Part shown: positions 45,115-55,189 of the stretch, in pieces | Layout of the letters: every line of letters begins with the position of its first letter | Position numbering within the stretch: position 1 is the first letter of the stretch | From: Toxorhynchites rutilus septentrionalis | Lineage: Eukaryota; Arthropoda; Insecta; Diptera; Culicidae | NCBI RefSeq assembly: GCF_029784135.1 | Contig: NC_073746.1 | Span: 241,174,307 to 241,238,306 of the forward strand | Length of the DNA: 64,000 nucleotides | Direction: 5' to 3' | The notes under the pieces: generated by a model | Seen by the model: the letters and a program-made list of their open reading frames with translations, nothing else | Told to the model about the DNA's origin: nothing | Databases searched by the model: none | Translations under genes and position numbers: made by a program

Positions 45115-48100
45115 TTTAAATAGAGAGGTCGGAGACATCACTGTTTTACAGTGGAATTGTCGTAGTCTTATCCCTAAATTGGATACATTCAAATTTTTAA
45201 TTCATAACTTCAATTGTGATGTTTTTGCTCTGTCCGAAACTTGGCTTTCTTCGCGAGATGATCTCTCTTTCCACGATTTTAATATTATACGCTTGGACCG
45301 TGATGACAGATACGGAGGGGTGCTATTGGGTATCAATAAGTGCCACTCATTTTTTCGAATTGACCTTCCACCTATTGGAGGGATCGAAGCTGTTGCTTGT
45401 CATGCAAACATCAGAGGCAAAGACCTCTGTATTGTCAGCTTGTATTGGCCTCCGAGAGCTGCGGTTAGCCGCAATCAACTTGTTGACATGTGCTCACTCC
45501 TTCCTGAGCCACGATTGATCTTGGGAGACTTCAACTCTCACGGAACTGCCTGGGGGGAACAGTACGACGACAATCGTTCATTGTTGATATATGACCTTTG
45601 TAACAGCTTCAATATGACCGTTTTGAACACTGGGGAAACAACACGTGTACCTAAACCTCCTGCTAACCCAAGTGCTCTTGACCTCTCGCTTTGCTCGAAT
45701 TCACTATCGTTAGATTGCAAGTGGAATGTAATCCAGGACCCCAACGGTAGTGATCACTTGCCAATCAAAATTTCCATCACCACTGGGTCGAATTCTTCTG
45801 AATCTATAAACATGGCATATGACCTCACAAGACACATTGACTGGAAAAAATATGCGGACGCGATTACTCTAGCCATCAATTCCAGAGATGGTTTACCTCC
45901 ATTGGAGGAGTATAACTTCCTTTCTCGTTTGATATATGACAGCGCGGTTCGCGCTCAAACGAAACCCATCCCAGGTTCCACTATTCGTCGAAGGCCTCCC
46001 AATCCATGGTGGGATAGCCAATGTTCCAAGCTTTATCAGGATAAATCGAACGCATTTAAAGCTTTTCGGAAACGTGGAACCATTGAGAATTTTCAAACGT
46101 ATTTGGACCTTGAAAATCAATTTAAAAACTTGATCAAAGGGAAAAAACGTGCTTATTGGCGAAATTTCGTGGGAGGTTTGTCACGAGAAACGTCAATGAA
46201 AAAATTATGGAAAGTGGCTCGAAACATGAGAAATCGCTCTTCATCGAATGAAAGCGAAGAATATTCACATCGATGGATTTTTAATTTTGCACGGAAGGTT
46301 TGTCCTGATTCCGCTCCTGTGCAAAAAATTGTTCGAGATATACCACAAGATAGGTGCGATCTTGATTCCGAGTTTTCGATGGTAGAATTCTCTCTTGCTC
46401 TCCTTTCTTGTAACAATTCTGCTCCAGGAACGGATAGAATTAAGTTCAACTTATTAAAAAACCTCCCTGATGTGGCGAAACATCGCTTGTTGAATTTATT
46501 CAATCGGTTTCTGGAGCATAATATTGTTCCAGATGATTGGAGACAAGTGCGAATTATAGCTATTCAAAAACCCGGAAAACCCGCGTCCGACTTCAATTCG
46601 TACCGCCCAATAGCAATGCTGTCTTGTATACGGAAATTGTTGGAGAAAATAATCTTGTTTCGCCTTGATCAATGGGTTGAAACGAATGGCCTCCTCTCAG
46701 ATACACAATATGGGTTCCGCAGGGGCAAGGGGACGAATGATTGTCTTGCGTTGCTTTCTTCAGAAATTCAAATGGCTTACGCCGAAAAAAAACAAATGGC
46801 TTCAGTATTCTTGGACATAAAGGGGGCCTTTGATTCAGTTTCAATAGAGGTTTTGTCAGACAAATTACACTCTCGGGGTCTGCCGCCTCTGTTGAATAAT
46901 ATGTTATATAACTTGCTTTGTGAGAAACAGTTGAATTTTTCTCACGGGGATTCGACAGTAAATCGGGTCTCCTACATGGGCCTCCCCCAGGGCTCATGTT
47001 TAAGCCCCCTTTTGTACAACTTCTATGTAAACGACATCGACAATTGTCTTACACAAAATTGCAGCCTAAGACAACTTGCAGATGATGGAGTGGTGTCTGT
47101 CGTAGGATCAAACGAATCCGACCTGCAAGGTCCCTTACAAGATACTTTGAACAATTTTTCAACCTGGGCCATTGGGCTAGGGATCGAATTCTCCACGGAG
47201 AAAACAGAGATGGTGGTTTTTTCTAGGAAGCATAGACCAGCAAAACCAAAGCTTCAACTTTTGGGTAAACCGATCACTCATGCTATGTCATTCAAGTATC
47301 TTGGGGTCTGGTTCGACTCCAAATGTACTTGGGGGGCCCATATTAGGTATCTGAGTAAAAAATGCCAACAAAGAATAAACTTTCTCCGTACAATTACCGG
47401 CACCTGGTGGGGAGCCCATCCCGAAGATCTTATAATGTTGTATCGAACAACTATTCTCTCAGTGATGGAGTATGGCAGTTTCTGTTTTCAATCAGCTGCC
47501 AAAACACATCTCATTAAACTCGAGCGAATTCAGTATCTTTGTCTCCGTATTGCGTTGGGATGTATGCCCTCAACGCATACCATGAGTCTCGAGGTTTTGG
47601 CAGGCGTACTCCCACTAAAAGATCGCTTCAATTTATTATCTCTTCGGTTCCTCATCCGGTGTATGGTTATGAACCCATTGGTGATCGGAAATTTTGAGCA
47701 GCTTATCGAGTTAAATTTTCATTCAGGATTCATGAGCTCATATCATGAATTCATCTCCATGCAGGTTGATCCTTCTTCGTATACTCCCAACCGTGTTTGT
47801 TTTCCTGACTACATCAATTCCTCTGTACATTTTGATCTGTTCATGAAGGAGAAAATCCATGGAATTCCAGATTATCATCGATCGGGGATCGTTCCTACGA
47901 TCTTCAATGCAAAGTATGGGCGTGTCAATTGTGATAATATGTACTTTACTGATGGGTCCTCTATGAATGAGTCCACAGGATTTGGAGTGTTCAACGAAAT
48001 TTTTAGCACCTCCCACAGTCTTCAGAATCCTTGCTCTGTGTATATTGCTGAATTGGCAGCGATACACTGGGCGCTGGACAGCGTCGCCTCACGACCTGTT

Positions 48101-48790
48101 GAACACTATTACATTGTAACGGATAGTCTTAGCTCTGTCGAAGCTATCCGTTCAGTGAGGCCGGAAAAGCACTCGCCGTACTTCCTTGAGAGAATACGAG
48201 AAAATTTGAGTGCTTTAACCAGACGCTGTTATGTCATTACCTTTGTCTGGGTCCCTTCACATTGCTCAATTCCGGGTAACGAGAGGGCTGACTCATTGGC
48301 AAAGGTAGGTGCAATTGAAGGCGATATTTATCAGCGTCAAATCGCTTTCAATGAATTTTATTCTTTAGTCCGTAAAAATACCATCGCTAACTGGCAACGT
48401 AAATGGAACGAAGATGAATTGGGCCGGTGGTTTCACTCGATTATCCCTAAGGTTAGCCTCAAACCATGGTTCAAAAGTCTGGACTTGAGTCGGGACTTTA
48501 TTCGCACCTTCTCCCGACTCATGTCCAATCACTGTTCGTTAGACGCGCTACTCTTTCGTTTTAGTCTTGCCGATGGCAATATCTGTGCTTGTGGCCAAGG
48601 TTACCACGACATCGAACACGTTGTTTGGTCGTGCGAGGAGTATCTTGTTGCCAGATCGAATTTAGAAAACTCTCTTCGGGCTAGAGGAAGGCAGCCCAAT
48701 GTGCCGGTGAGAGATGTGTTGGCTCGGTTAGACCTTGATTACATGTCCCAAATATATGTCTTCCTAAAAGCTATCGATCTTCGTGTGTGA
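45107..48790 (+). CDS. I-clade LINE ORF2 polyprotein (endonuclease, reverse transcriptase, RNase H)
   Basis: 1,227 residues from ATG 45107, with 8 bases overlapping ORF1 in the -1 frame (ATGTCTAA). The apurinic-type endonuclease has QWNCRS, LSETW, LGDFNSHGTAWG and SDHLPI. The reverse transcriptase has NSYRPIAMLSCIRKLLEKI, YGFRRGKGTNDCLALL, VFLDIKGAFDSV, GLPQGSCLSPLLYNFYVNDI and catalytic QLADDGVV. RNase H has YFTDGSSMNES, IAELAAIHWALD, IVTDSLSS and VPSHCSIPGNERADSLAK, so D, E, D and the final D are present. A C-terminal C-x-C...H...C cluster (CACGQGYHDIEHVVWSC) follows. RNase H together with gag knuckles places it in the I clade (the MosquI kind known from mosquitoes). It nicks DNA and copies its RNA at the target. 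Confidence 0.94.
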   Translation: MSNLNREVGDITVLQWNCRSLIPKLDTFKFLIHNFNCDVFALSETWLSSRDDLSFHDFNIIRLDRDDRYGGVLLGINKCHSFFRIDLPPIGGIEAVACHANIRGKDLCIVSLYWPPRAAVSRNQLVDMCSLLPEPRLILGDFNSHGTAWGEQYDDNRSLLIYDLCNSFNMTVLNTGETTRVPKPPANPSALDLSLCSNSLSLDCKWNVIQDPNGSDHLPIKISITTGSNSSESINMAYDLTRHIDWKKYADAITLAINSRDGLPPLEEYNFLSRLIYDSAVRAQTKPIPGSTIRRRPPNPWWDSQCSKLYQDKSNAFKAFRKRGTIENFQTYLDLENQFKNLIKGKKRAYWRNFVGGLSRETSMKKLWKVARNMRNRSSSNESEEYSHRWIFNFARKVCPDSAPVQKIVRDIPQDRCDLDSEFSMVEFSLALLSCNNSAPGTDRIKFNLLKNLPDVAKHRLLNLFNRFLEHNIVPDDWRQVRIIAIQKPGKPASDFNSYRPIAMLSCIRKLLEKIILFRLDQWVETNGLLSDTQYGFRRGKGTNDCLALLSSEIQMAYAEKKQMASVFLDIKGAFDSVSIEVLSDKLHSRGLPPLLNNMLYNLLCEKQLNFSHGDSTVNRVSYMGLPQGSCLSPLLYNFYVNDIDNCLTQNCSLRQLADDGVVSVVGSNESDLQGPLQDTLNNFSTWAIGLGIEFSTEKTEMVVFSRKHRPAKPKLQLLGKPITHAMSFKYLGVWFDSKCTWGAHIRYLSKKCQQRINFLRTITGTWWGAHPEDLIMLYRTTILSVMEYGSFCFQSAAKTHLIKLERIQYLCLRIALGCMPSTHTMSLEVLAGVLPLKDRFNLLSLRFLIRCMVMNPLVIGNFEQLIELNFHSGFMSSYHEFISMQVDPSSYTPNRVCFPDYINSSVHFDLFMKEKIHGIPDYHRSGIVPTIFNAKYGRVNCDNMYFTDGSSMNESTGFGVFNEIFSTSHSLQNPCSVYIAELAAIHWALDSVASRPVEHYYIVTDSLSSVEAIRSVRPEKHSPYFLERIRENLSALTRRCYVITFVWVPSHCSIPGNERADSLAKVGAIEGDIYQRQIAFNEFYSLVRKNTIANWQRKWNEDELGRWFHSIIPKVSLKPWFKSLDLSRDFIRTFSRLMSNHCSLDALLFRFSLADGNICACGQGYHDIEHVVWSCEEYLVARSNLENSLRARGRQPNVPVRDVLARLDLDYMSQIYVFLKAIDLRV

Positions 48791-49168
48791 TTGTCCTTAT
48801 ATCCTTATATTCTCCTTTTCCTTTTCCTACGCGAGAAATCAAATCCCTTCTTACTAACAATAGAATAAGGTGAAATGTAAATACATGTTAGATATAAGAT
48901 AGGCTTAAGAATTGAGTATGATGAATGTGAGTGCGAATGTGAGTGTGAACATTGTCAACATATCCTTATATCCCATCCTTTTCCTGAAACAAAATGTCAC
49001 CCTTCTAAACTCGAGCAAGCCGCGAGTAATCGGTTCTCTACTTCATTAACATTAGCATTAATAAAAAATGTTTATATATACTTGTAACTATACAGATAGG
49101 AGTTTGGCTCCTTTAAACTTATGTAACTGAGCCTGTAAAAATAAACGATTTAATAAAAAAAAAAAAAA
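48791..49168 (+). other. 3' UTR and tail of the I-clade LINE
   Basis: Pyrimidine-rich start with repeated ATCCTTATAT, then ATTAATAAAAAATG and an AATAAA near the end, followed by A-rich tail. Confidence 0.7.
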
Positions 49169-49228
49169 TATGAAGAAAAATCGATTTGCAAACACCCCAA
49201 ATTGGACAAACCAAGTTCATTTACCCTA

Positions 49229-49330
49229 TTATACTTCACGCTCCTCTAAAATCGTAAACGAAGCTCAATTCGTGTTGACGGCATTAAGCTTTGTTTACGA
49301 ATTTAGTGGAGCGTCAAAGATAATGATTGG
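49229..49330. mobile_element. short foldback, about 80 bases
   Basis: ACGCTCCTCTAAAATCGTAA at 49239 faces ACGCTCCACTAAATTCGTAA on the other strand ending at about 49314. The arms are about 28 bases with few mismatches. Possibly a tiny MITE. Confidence 0.55.
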
Positions 49331-49498
49331 TTTTCAGGATAAAACTGCAGCGGTTCTGGATTTGGATCGATTAATCGACGTAAATTATTCGTTCGCTTCG
49401 ATTATCGGTTGTCCAGTATTCGTTCGATTAATAATCGATTTCTGTAGGAAGTATTCGATTAATGGATTAATCGAACGATTATCGGGGATCACTAGCCA
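49331..49498. repeat. ATTCGATTAATCG-rich segment
   Basis: Many ATTCGATTAATCGA-type words, as in the subterminal part of hAT-like element 1 (7640-7670) and at 63250-63290. Probably a decayed relative. Confidence 0.45.
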
Positions 49499-49860
49499 GA
49501 TTATCCAGGCGGTAGAGCGACGACTTGGCGAAGGACGCTGGAATCCCAACTGCAGAATGAGCGCAAAGATCGGAAGCTGGCGGAGGAGAAAACTGCTCAT
49601 GTTGAGTGCGGCGAGCAATGCAAGCTCAAGCGCCAGCAGATGGAGATGAAGAGATTCAGAGACTAAAACGTGATCTAACCAGCTCGGAGAACGCGAAGCA
49701 CAATGACGAAAAGCAGAATCGTAACGTCGAGCAGGAGATGCGCAAATTCGAAGTTCTCTGTCCGGATTCGACGAAACGCTCCTACCCACTGCGTGTTGTT
49801 TCCAACAACAGAAAATGCAGAACTATTTATTATTTCGCGATCGCAAGGGCGACGTGAAGC
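49499..49860 (+). pseudogene. coiled-coil gene fragment, broken
   Basis: The GC-richer text reads in one frame as ERKDRKLAEEKTAHV-like and, from 49606, EEIQRLKRDLTSSENAKHND followed by EQEMRKFEVLCPDSTKRSYP. Heptad-like charged residues suggest a coiled coil. The frame changes near 49665. I do not recognise the parent gene. The composition fits an old exon or retrocopy rather than a transposon. Confidence 0.35.
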
Positions 49861-50522
49861 GATTTGATTTGTTCCGATTTGGAAACATCTCACTGGTAAT
49901 TTGCTCTCACAATCTCTTCAATTTTCGATAGAATATTGAACCCAGCTGAGATGAAACTGAACTTCTTTCAAACTCCACTAAATTACAGCCGTTTAGGCCA
50001 CGTTGTACAAAACTTTTATCCGCACTCTCTACTCCAGAGCAAGCTAGGATCCAATACGGAGCAAAAGCTAAACTGAATTTAAACCAAGAGGCTAGTCCGA
50101 TGTGTGCTGCTAATGTTCATGTCCAGGGATGAAAGAAATTCATGACGACTGATAACATGTTGATGAGATGCAGCCGATCGATGGCCTTTTCCAACATCAC
50201 TTTTATTATTACGCCTTGGAGTTTCTCCATCTATCAATATCTTTGCACTGATCTGTTTTTGTTGGTTTGCTAGAGAATTCGCTTGAAAGATTATGAACGA
50301 TCTTTATGTCTAAATCACTTCAGCGATTGAACATTGGAAGCACGCTATCAATAGAACTATTACGATGATACGAATCAGTGGGTTTGTATGGTGGCACCGG
50401 TGGCACGCTTAAAAATATGAAACGAATGCATTCAAGTAAAGGGCCAAACTTTTTATTAGATCCAATTGAAGTTAGGTTCTTTTACATCAAAAGGGTCTAT
50501 CTACAAAGTTAAGCATTATGAG
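49861..50522. other. no gene seen
   Basis: Low-similarity sequence. Possible continuation of the preceding pseudogene for some 200 bases, but no frame holds. Confidence 0.4.
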
Positions 50523-50525
50523 TTA

Positions 50526-50869
50526 AGGTGGCCGTACACTGCCCGGAGGTCAAATATTTGACATTTTTTGACAGATAAGGTTTGATTTGATATTTGTACA
50601 AAAACTATTTTGTTTGCCACTCTTCAATTTTCAACAGTAGTAAACAATATCACCGAACATGGAAAAAATCAACTGACATATTCAAGGTAACCTAACCATG
50701 TACCGACAGGTTCGAAGAACAGACTGAAAAAATATTTTAGGCATCCAATAATTGAATATTTGCTTGTCGTGTTTTGTGTAGAATATATTTGATCAGTACA
50801 CATTGTCCAAATTTTATCTGTCAAAAAGAGTCAAATATTTGGCTTCGGTCAAACAGTGTATGAGCACCC
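50526..50869 (-). mobile_element. TTA-flanked MITE M, copy 2
   Basis: Inverted copy of 9131-9485. TTA lies at 50523-50525 and 50870-50872. The ends AGGTGGCCGTACACTG and GGGTGCTCATACACTG face each other. Length 344 against 355 bases in copy 1. Confidence 0.9.
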
Positions 50870-50888
50870 TTAGGCTGTTTTTTTTGAC

Positions 50889-52366
50889 GTAGAACTACGT
50901 CTTTCATTAAGGGTGTCAAATCAGAAAACAGGTCACGTTTTTATGAAATAAAGTTAACGTTAATAACTATTTTTGTCGCGAACTGATTTTGGCGATTTAC
51001 ATACTAAACGAATCGGAAATTCCGTAAGATTTGTTTAATATGCTATACTTAAGAATCCCTTGGTTTGTAAATGGTTAAAATTCATGAAAACTTTAAGCGT
51101 TTCCATTTTCCCATACATTTGTTCTGTCCATTTGTGTGCTTTCCCGAACAGAGTTTTCAATAACGAGCAACTTATCGACGACCAACGGAGGGGAAATCGT
51201 AGGATTTAAAGTCTCCGTGAACAAAGGAAAAGTAGAAGAATGAAGGGGAATACTTGCCTAGAGTATAAACAGTGGATCTCGCTGAAGCAAACTTTCATTC
51301 GGCATCGGACTGTTGAGTAATCCAGTTCACTTTGCTTTCGCTGCGCTTCGATCTAAGATTGGACCCCACCAGTGGTAATCCAACTTAGATATCGTCGTTT
51401 GGTTTTTCTGTTCGTTTTTCGAGTTATTCGTATCGTGTGTTTTTCTTTCCGCGTCATAAATTGGACGCTTCGCGTAATGTGTGATGAGCAAGAAAGAAGA
51501 GGAAGGCAGGCTCGAGCCCTGCTAAAAACGATCGCATTGCCAGGTGCAATAACATCTCGAGGCAAGCGTCATCTGATGATGCACGCGATGTTGGTGCAGT
51601 GAAAAGCGCTCGCACTGAACCGAGCCTTCGCGAGTGTGACGCCGCATCGAACAACAGCGAAGTAGGCGATTTCGGCGCGTCTGTCGAAAATGTAAACGCC
51701 GTTACCCAAGCAGCAACCAAAATCAAGTTCCCCCCGCTGGTGGTGAAGGCGGTCGCTCTTGACAAACTCATCAGCGAATTCGCATCGATGGGTGTTACAG
51801 CAGTGTACAAGATGTGTGGCATAATTCAGTTTTTTTTCCAAGCTGTTGACATCGTTTGTTTTCCGTCATCATAAGGGCTTCGTTGGTGCCTTTGAGAATG
51901 CATCATCAATGCATTAAACTGACATTATGGCGAAGCAGGCGATAAGTTTGTGCGCCAGACAATTATTTGGGGAATACCAAGCATCTTGAATGTCTTACTG
52001 GAATTTTTTGGGTTCGCGTGCCAGGCGCAAAACTGCCTTCAACTAGGATTGCATTTGCGCTAATATTGATCATAATGAAGCATTGCTACTGTTTTCGAGG
52101 TTGTTATGACCAAAAAGAGTTTATTTCGCTTGTTTAGTCACCAAGAAGTAAATGTCGTTCTGGAATTTTGTATGTAATTAGGTTTTGCTTGCCAGTAGCA
52201 AAACTTCCTCCACTAAGGGTGACAGCTGCGCTTCTCTCGAGCATGAGAAAGTAATGCAACTTTTTTCGAGCGCAAAATGATGAGAAGTGTTTATATTCCT
52301 AGTAGTTTCAAGCCACCAATGTATGGCGACTTATATAAAATAACAGTGTAGTTCTACGTCAACAAT
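50889..52366. repeat. element bounded by GACGTAGAACTACGTC-type motifs (copy D)
   Basis: The left edge TTTGACGTAGAACTACGTC and the right edge GTAGTTCTACGTCAAC are inverted. The interior contains a LINE gag scrap and a region with duplicated CGCAAAACTGCCTTCAACTA / AGCAAAACTTCCTCCACTAA phrases. I am unsure whether this is one transposon or two related repeats facing each other. Confidence 0.5.
51475..51840 (+). pseudogene. LINE ORF1 (gag-like) fragment
   Basis: The second half (51599-51835) reads KIKFPPLVVKAVALDKLISE and FASMGVTAVYKMCGI, which resembles the conserved entry of gag-like proteins in mosquito LINEs (FPPLVV followed by a positive hydrophobic pattern). The first half, from ATG 51481, carries stops. 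No knuckles or second frame follow. Confidence 0.5.
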
Positions 52367-53069
52367 GCGGTCGTATCTTGGACACAACCTCCTATAATTT
52401 TTAAAAATGATTTTTATGTGTTTTTCTATATATTTTCAGTAGTTTTTGTTAACACTCCTATACTCGCGCATTGGTCTGTCAGACCGAGAAATCAATAATT
52501 CATTCATTTCTCAGAAAATATCAACACTACGACTGTGCGATTCTCTCTAGCTTCGTTATTCGTCGTTCGTTATCGTTTAGCGTATCGCATGTGTTGGTAC
52601 AAAAGAGAAAGAATGTCACTTGTGGAAGAATTGTAAACAGTAAACTGTTAACTAATCGGTAGGTTATGGTGATTTTTAACAGTTACAGTTTCGGGGATTT
52701 TTTTTATAATGGACAATATAGACAAGAAAACAAGAACAAAGAAAAGAAAGTTCCTAGAAATCCTTTAATATCATCTTTTTAAGCCCCATCTAAAAAAAGG
52801 CATTACTTCTTAGTTTACCAAGAATACAGAGACAAAGAATATTAGAAATATGCAAACTTTATATTCCAGAACCTCTATCATCTGGTAATTATCTAGAAGG
52901 TCGTTATACATTCTTCTCTTTGATAAAAGACCCGAAAAATACGTAACAACTGCATGAAATGTAAAAAATATGTTTGTTTGGAGCATGCAGTTATGCTATG
53001 TTCTGATTCTTACTCCAATGGAATCACAATCGATTGATACGATTTTATGTTGTTTTATAGCTCTTTATA

Positions 53070-54366
53070 AAGGGTGTGTCACATCAAATTGCATCACGGA
53101 AAAAACGCTGTAGAAATTTAATTTTTAGGAATTATATCTTCAGCTTGCGCTTATAATCAGATAAGAGTGTATAGATCACGTTGGCCATGCTTCACTGTCA
53201 ATTTTTCGTAAATTTGGAAAAATGTCGTCGAACGAAAAAGAGCGTCGTGAATTAATCCTGTGCACTCATTTCGAGAATCTGGAGTTGTCACATCGGGACA
53301 TCGGTAAGATGCTGGGAATCGTCCAATCTACGGTCAGCAGAGTACTAAAACGATACTTCGAGAACCTAACCATCGACCGGAAGGTGAAGAACGGCAAAAA
53401 TGGATGCTCCGTCAGTGAAAAAGATCACAAGCGCGTAGTTAAGCAGTTTAGACGTGATCCGAGAAGTTCGGTCCGGGATGTCGCCAATAAGCTGAATTTT
53501 CAAGTTCATTCGTCCAGCGGACCAAGCAGCGGGAGGGCCTGCGTACATACAAGGTTCAGAAGGCTCCTAACCGCGACGAAAGGCAAAACATGGTGGGGAA
53601 GACGCGATCCCGGAAGCTGTACACCGAAATGCTGACGAAGCCGCATTGCCTGGTAATGAACGACGAAACCTACGTCAAAGCGGACTTTCGTCAGCTGCCG
53701 GGCCTGTTGTTCTTCTCTGCAGAGGACAAATTCAGCGTTCCGGAGGAGATTCGCAAGCAGAAACTATCCAAGTTTGCCAAAAAGTACACGGTGTGGCAAG
53801 CTATCTGCTCTTGCGGAAAGCGGAGCGCCCCCTTCGTGATGACCGGCACGGTAAACGGGCAGGTTTACCTTAAGGAGTGCCTACAGAAGCGCTTACTACC
53901 ACTATTGAAGCAGCACGAGGGCCCGACCATCTTCTGGTCGGATCTCGCTTCGTGCCACTATTCAAAGGACGTGTTGGAGTGGTACGAAGCCAACGGGGTC
54001 ACCTTCGTGCCAAAGGAAATGAACCCGCCCAACGCGCCGGAGCTTTGCCCGATAGAGAAATATTGGGCGATTATGAAGCAGGCCCTCTGGAAGAACCCAA
54101 AAGTTGTCAAATCGGAGGCGGACTTCAAGAGAAAATGGATTTCTGTTCAAAAAAAACTACAACCTGATGTTGTACAGAACCTTATGGACGGGATAAAGAG
54201 GAAGGTGCGAGCATACGGGCTTGGGCTCGAAGTATGAATAAAAAGAAAATGCCAAAAGTTGTTTAATAGTTTTTATTTTACTGTCTAAAATTTTCAAAAG
54301 GATCGGTCTACTGGGCGAATTTCTACAGCGTTTTTTCCGTGATGCAATTTGATGTGACATACCCTT
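53070..54366 (+). mobile_element. DD37E Tc1/mariner element
   Basis: The ends AAGGGTGTGTCACATCAAAT and AAGGGTATGTCACATCAAAT face each other and extend to about 50 bases in total. TA lies on both sides (53068-53069, 54367-54368). Length 1,297 bases. MITE P copy A (about 13145) shows the uninterrupted site TTTATACTTTCATGAATTAT. Confidence 0.95.
53222..54237 (+). pseudogene. DD37E transposase, one frameshift
   Basis: The first frame (ATG 53222) gives MSSNEKERRELILCTHFENL and a helix-turn-helix (IGKMLGIVQSTVSRVLKRY), and is right until about 53500. The text then continues in another frame (open to 54237) with NDETYVKADFRQLPG (first D), FWSDLASCHYS (second D) and CPIEKYWAIMK (E). There are 37 residues between the second D and the E, so DD37E, a group described from mosquitoes. 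Reading is otherwise uninterrupted. One indel separates it from an open gene of about 335 residues. Confidence 0.92.
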
Positions 54367-54786
54367 TACTTCCATAAATTATATTCAGTTGCTTACTTTC
54401 AATTAATAACAGTGAAAAATTCGAATTTCGTTATTTGTATTGGAATATCAAAATATACTCTGTTTTGAGGATGCTGAATTAGATGACTAAAAACATAATA
54501 AAGATGAAGAAAACATATTTTTTGGAGTTTTTTTTATTCTATCATACTCTCTTCTTTAAATAGATGCCAATAAAGCCTGAAAAATACACAAAGGCAATAT
54601 TACAGAGAAGTTCAATTTTCGGTCTGTGACATCGTGCGCGAGTATACGTGTTATGATTTTGCACGCGAGTACAGGAGGGTTAATTATATGGATAGATGGT
54701 TGAATTCTCAAACAAAAATTGCAATAAAGTTTGTTCACATTTTCGAGTTAGGTCCTTCTGTAATATTGCTCTAGAAATGTTAACCA

Positions 54787-54977
54787 AGGCGCCTAGAAGT
54801 ATATCCTAAGGTGGGCCAACTTGCTAAAACCACTCTTCAGCCATATTGGAAGTCTACTGTGTTTTGTTTGTAAACAAAACACAATACGCTAGTGCCGAAG
54901 CTCGCTCGTGATCAGTTTGTCTCTTTCACGCTACAAGGAAACAATTCCCCTTCTGCTTTCTTCCGTACTGTTTTCAG
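54787..54977 (+). repeat. dispersed repeat X, copy 3 (3'-truncated)
   Basis: Matches 7276-7470 and 18168-18360 closely, then diverges after TACTGTTTTCA. Confidence 0.78.
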
Positions 54978-55189
54978 GTAGTCTGGTCTGACTAGTGCAT
55001 CAATAGTAGTGAGGCTGTGACGTATTAGCTTTGCAAGTATCATAGGACGGTATTATAAATTTGTCTAAATTAATTTATTTCTACTGCATTTTAACTTAAT
55101 GTATATATGTATTTATTGCAGCGTAAAGATAATCGAATTAGGTTTTATTTCTTATCAAAATCTAGGGGGAGTTGTGGTTCGGCAATACG
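54978..55189. other. no gene seen
   Basis: AT-rich. TTTATTGCAG near 55117-55126 resembles a plus-strand acceptor, but no exon is supported. Confidence 0.35.

Larger units (their letters stand above)
43133..49168 (+). mobile_element. I-clade LINE, full length, both frames open
   Basis: About 6.0 kb from TCATTCAGCTCGCGC to an AATAAA-plus-A tail near 49140-49168. It has a 410-base 5' leader, a gag-like first frame, an 8-base overlapping second frame and a 380-base 3' UTR. No stop or frameshift was seen in either frame, so it may be young or still active. The 5' end abuts the poly(A) of R4 copy 4, so target duplications cannot be resolved within A runs. Confidence 0.9.
28179..49226 (+). mobile_element. 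pogo-like element split by about 20 kb of later insertions
   Basis: The left end GGGTAAATGATCTTGGTTTG is matched, inverted and with one change, by the right end finishing at 49226. TA lies on both sides (28177-28178, 49227-49228). Subterminal words (GGACAAACCATGATCA, GGGCAAACCATGATCA) recur near 28875-28915. A tiny frame at 28736-28783, MPKKRQYSEESLNYE and stop, looks like the start of a pogo-type transposase. It holds a SINE, four R4-type LINE copies and the I-clade LINE. That the two ends belong to one insertion is inferred from their matching sequence. Confidence 0.55.
52453..54679 (+). mobile_element. TTAA-flanked (piggyBac-like) MITE P, copy B
   Basis: TTAA lies on both sides (52449-52452 and 54680-54683). 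The ends CACTCCTATACTCGCGC and CCCTCCTGTACTCGCGTGC are inverted. GGTCTGT/ACAGACC words repeat next to each end. Without the DD37E element inside, about 930 bases remain, with no coding capacity. TTAA targets are the hallmark of piggyBac. Confidence 0.82.
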
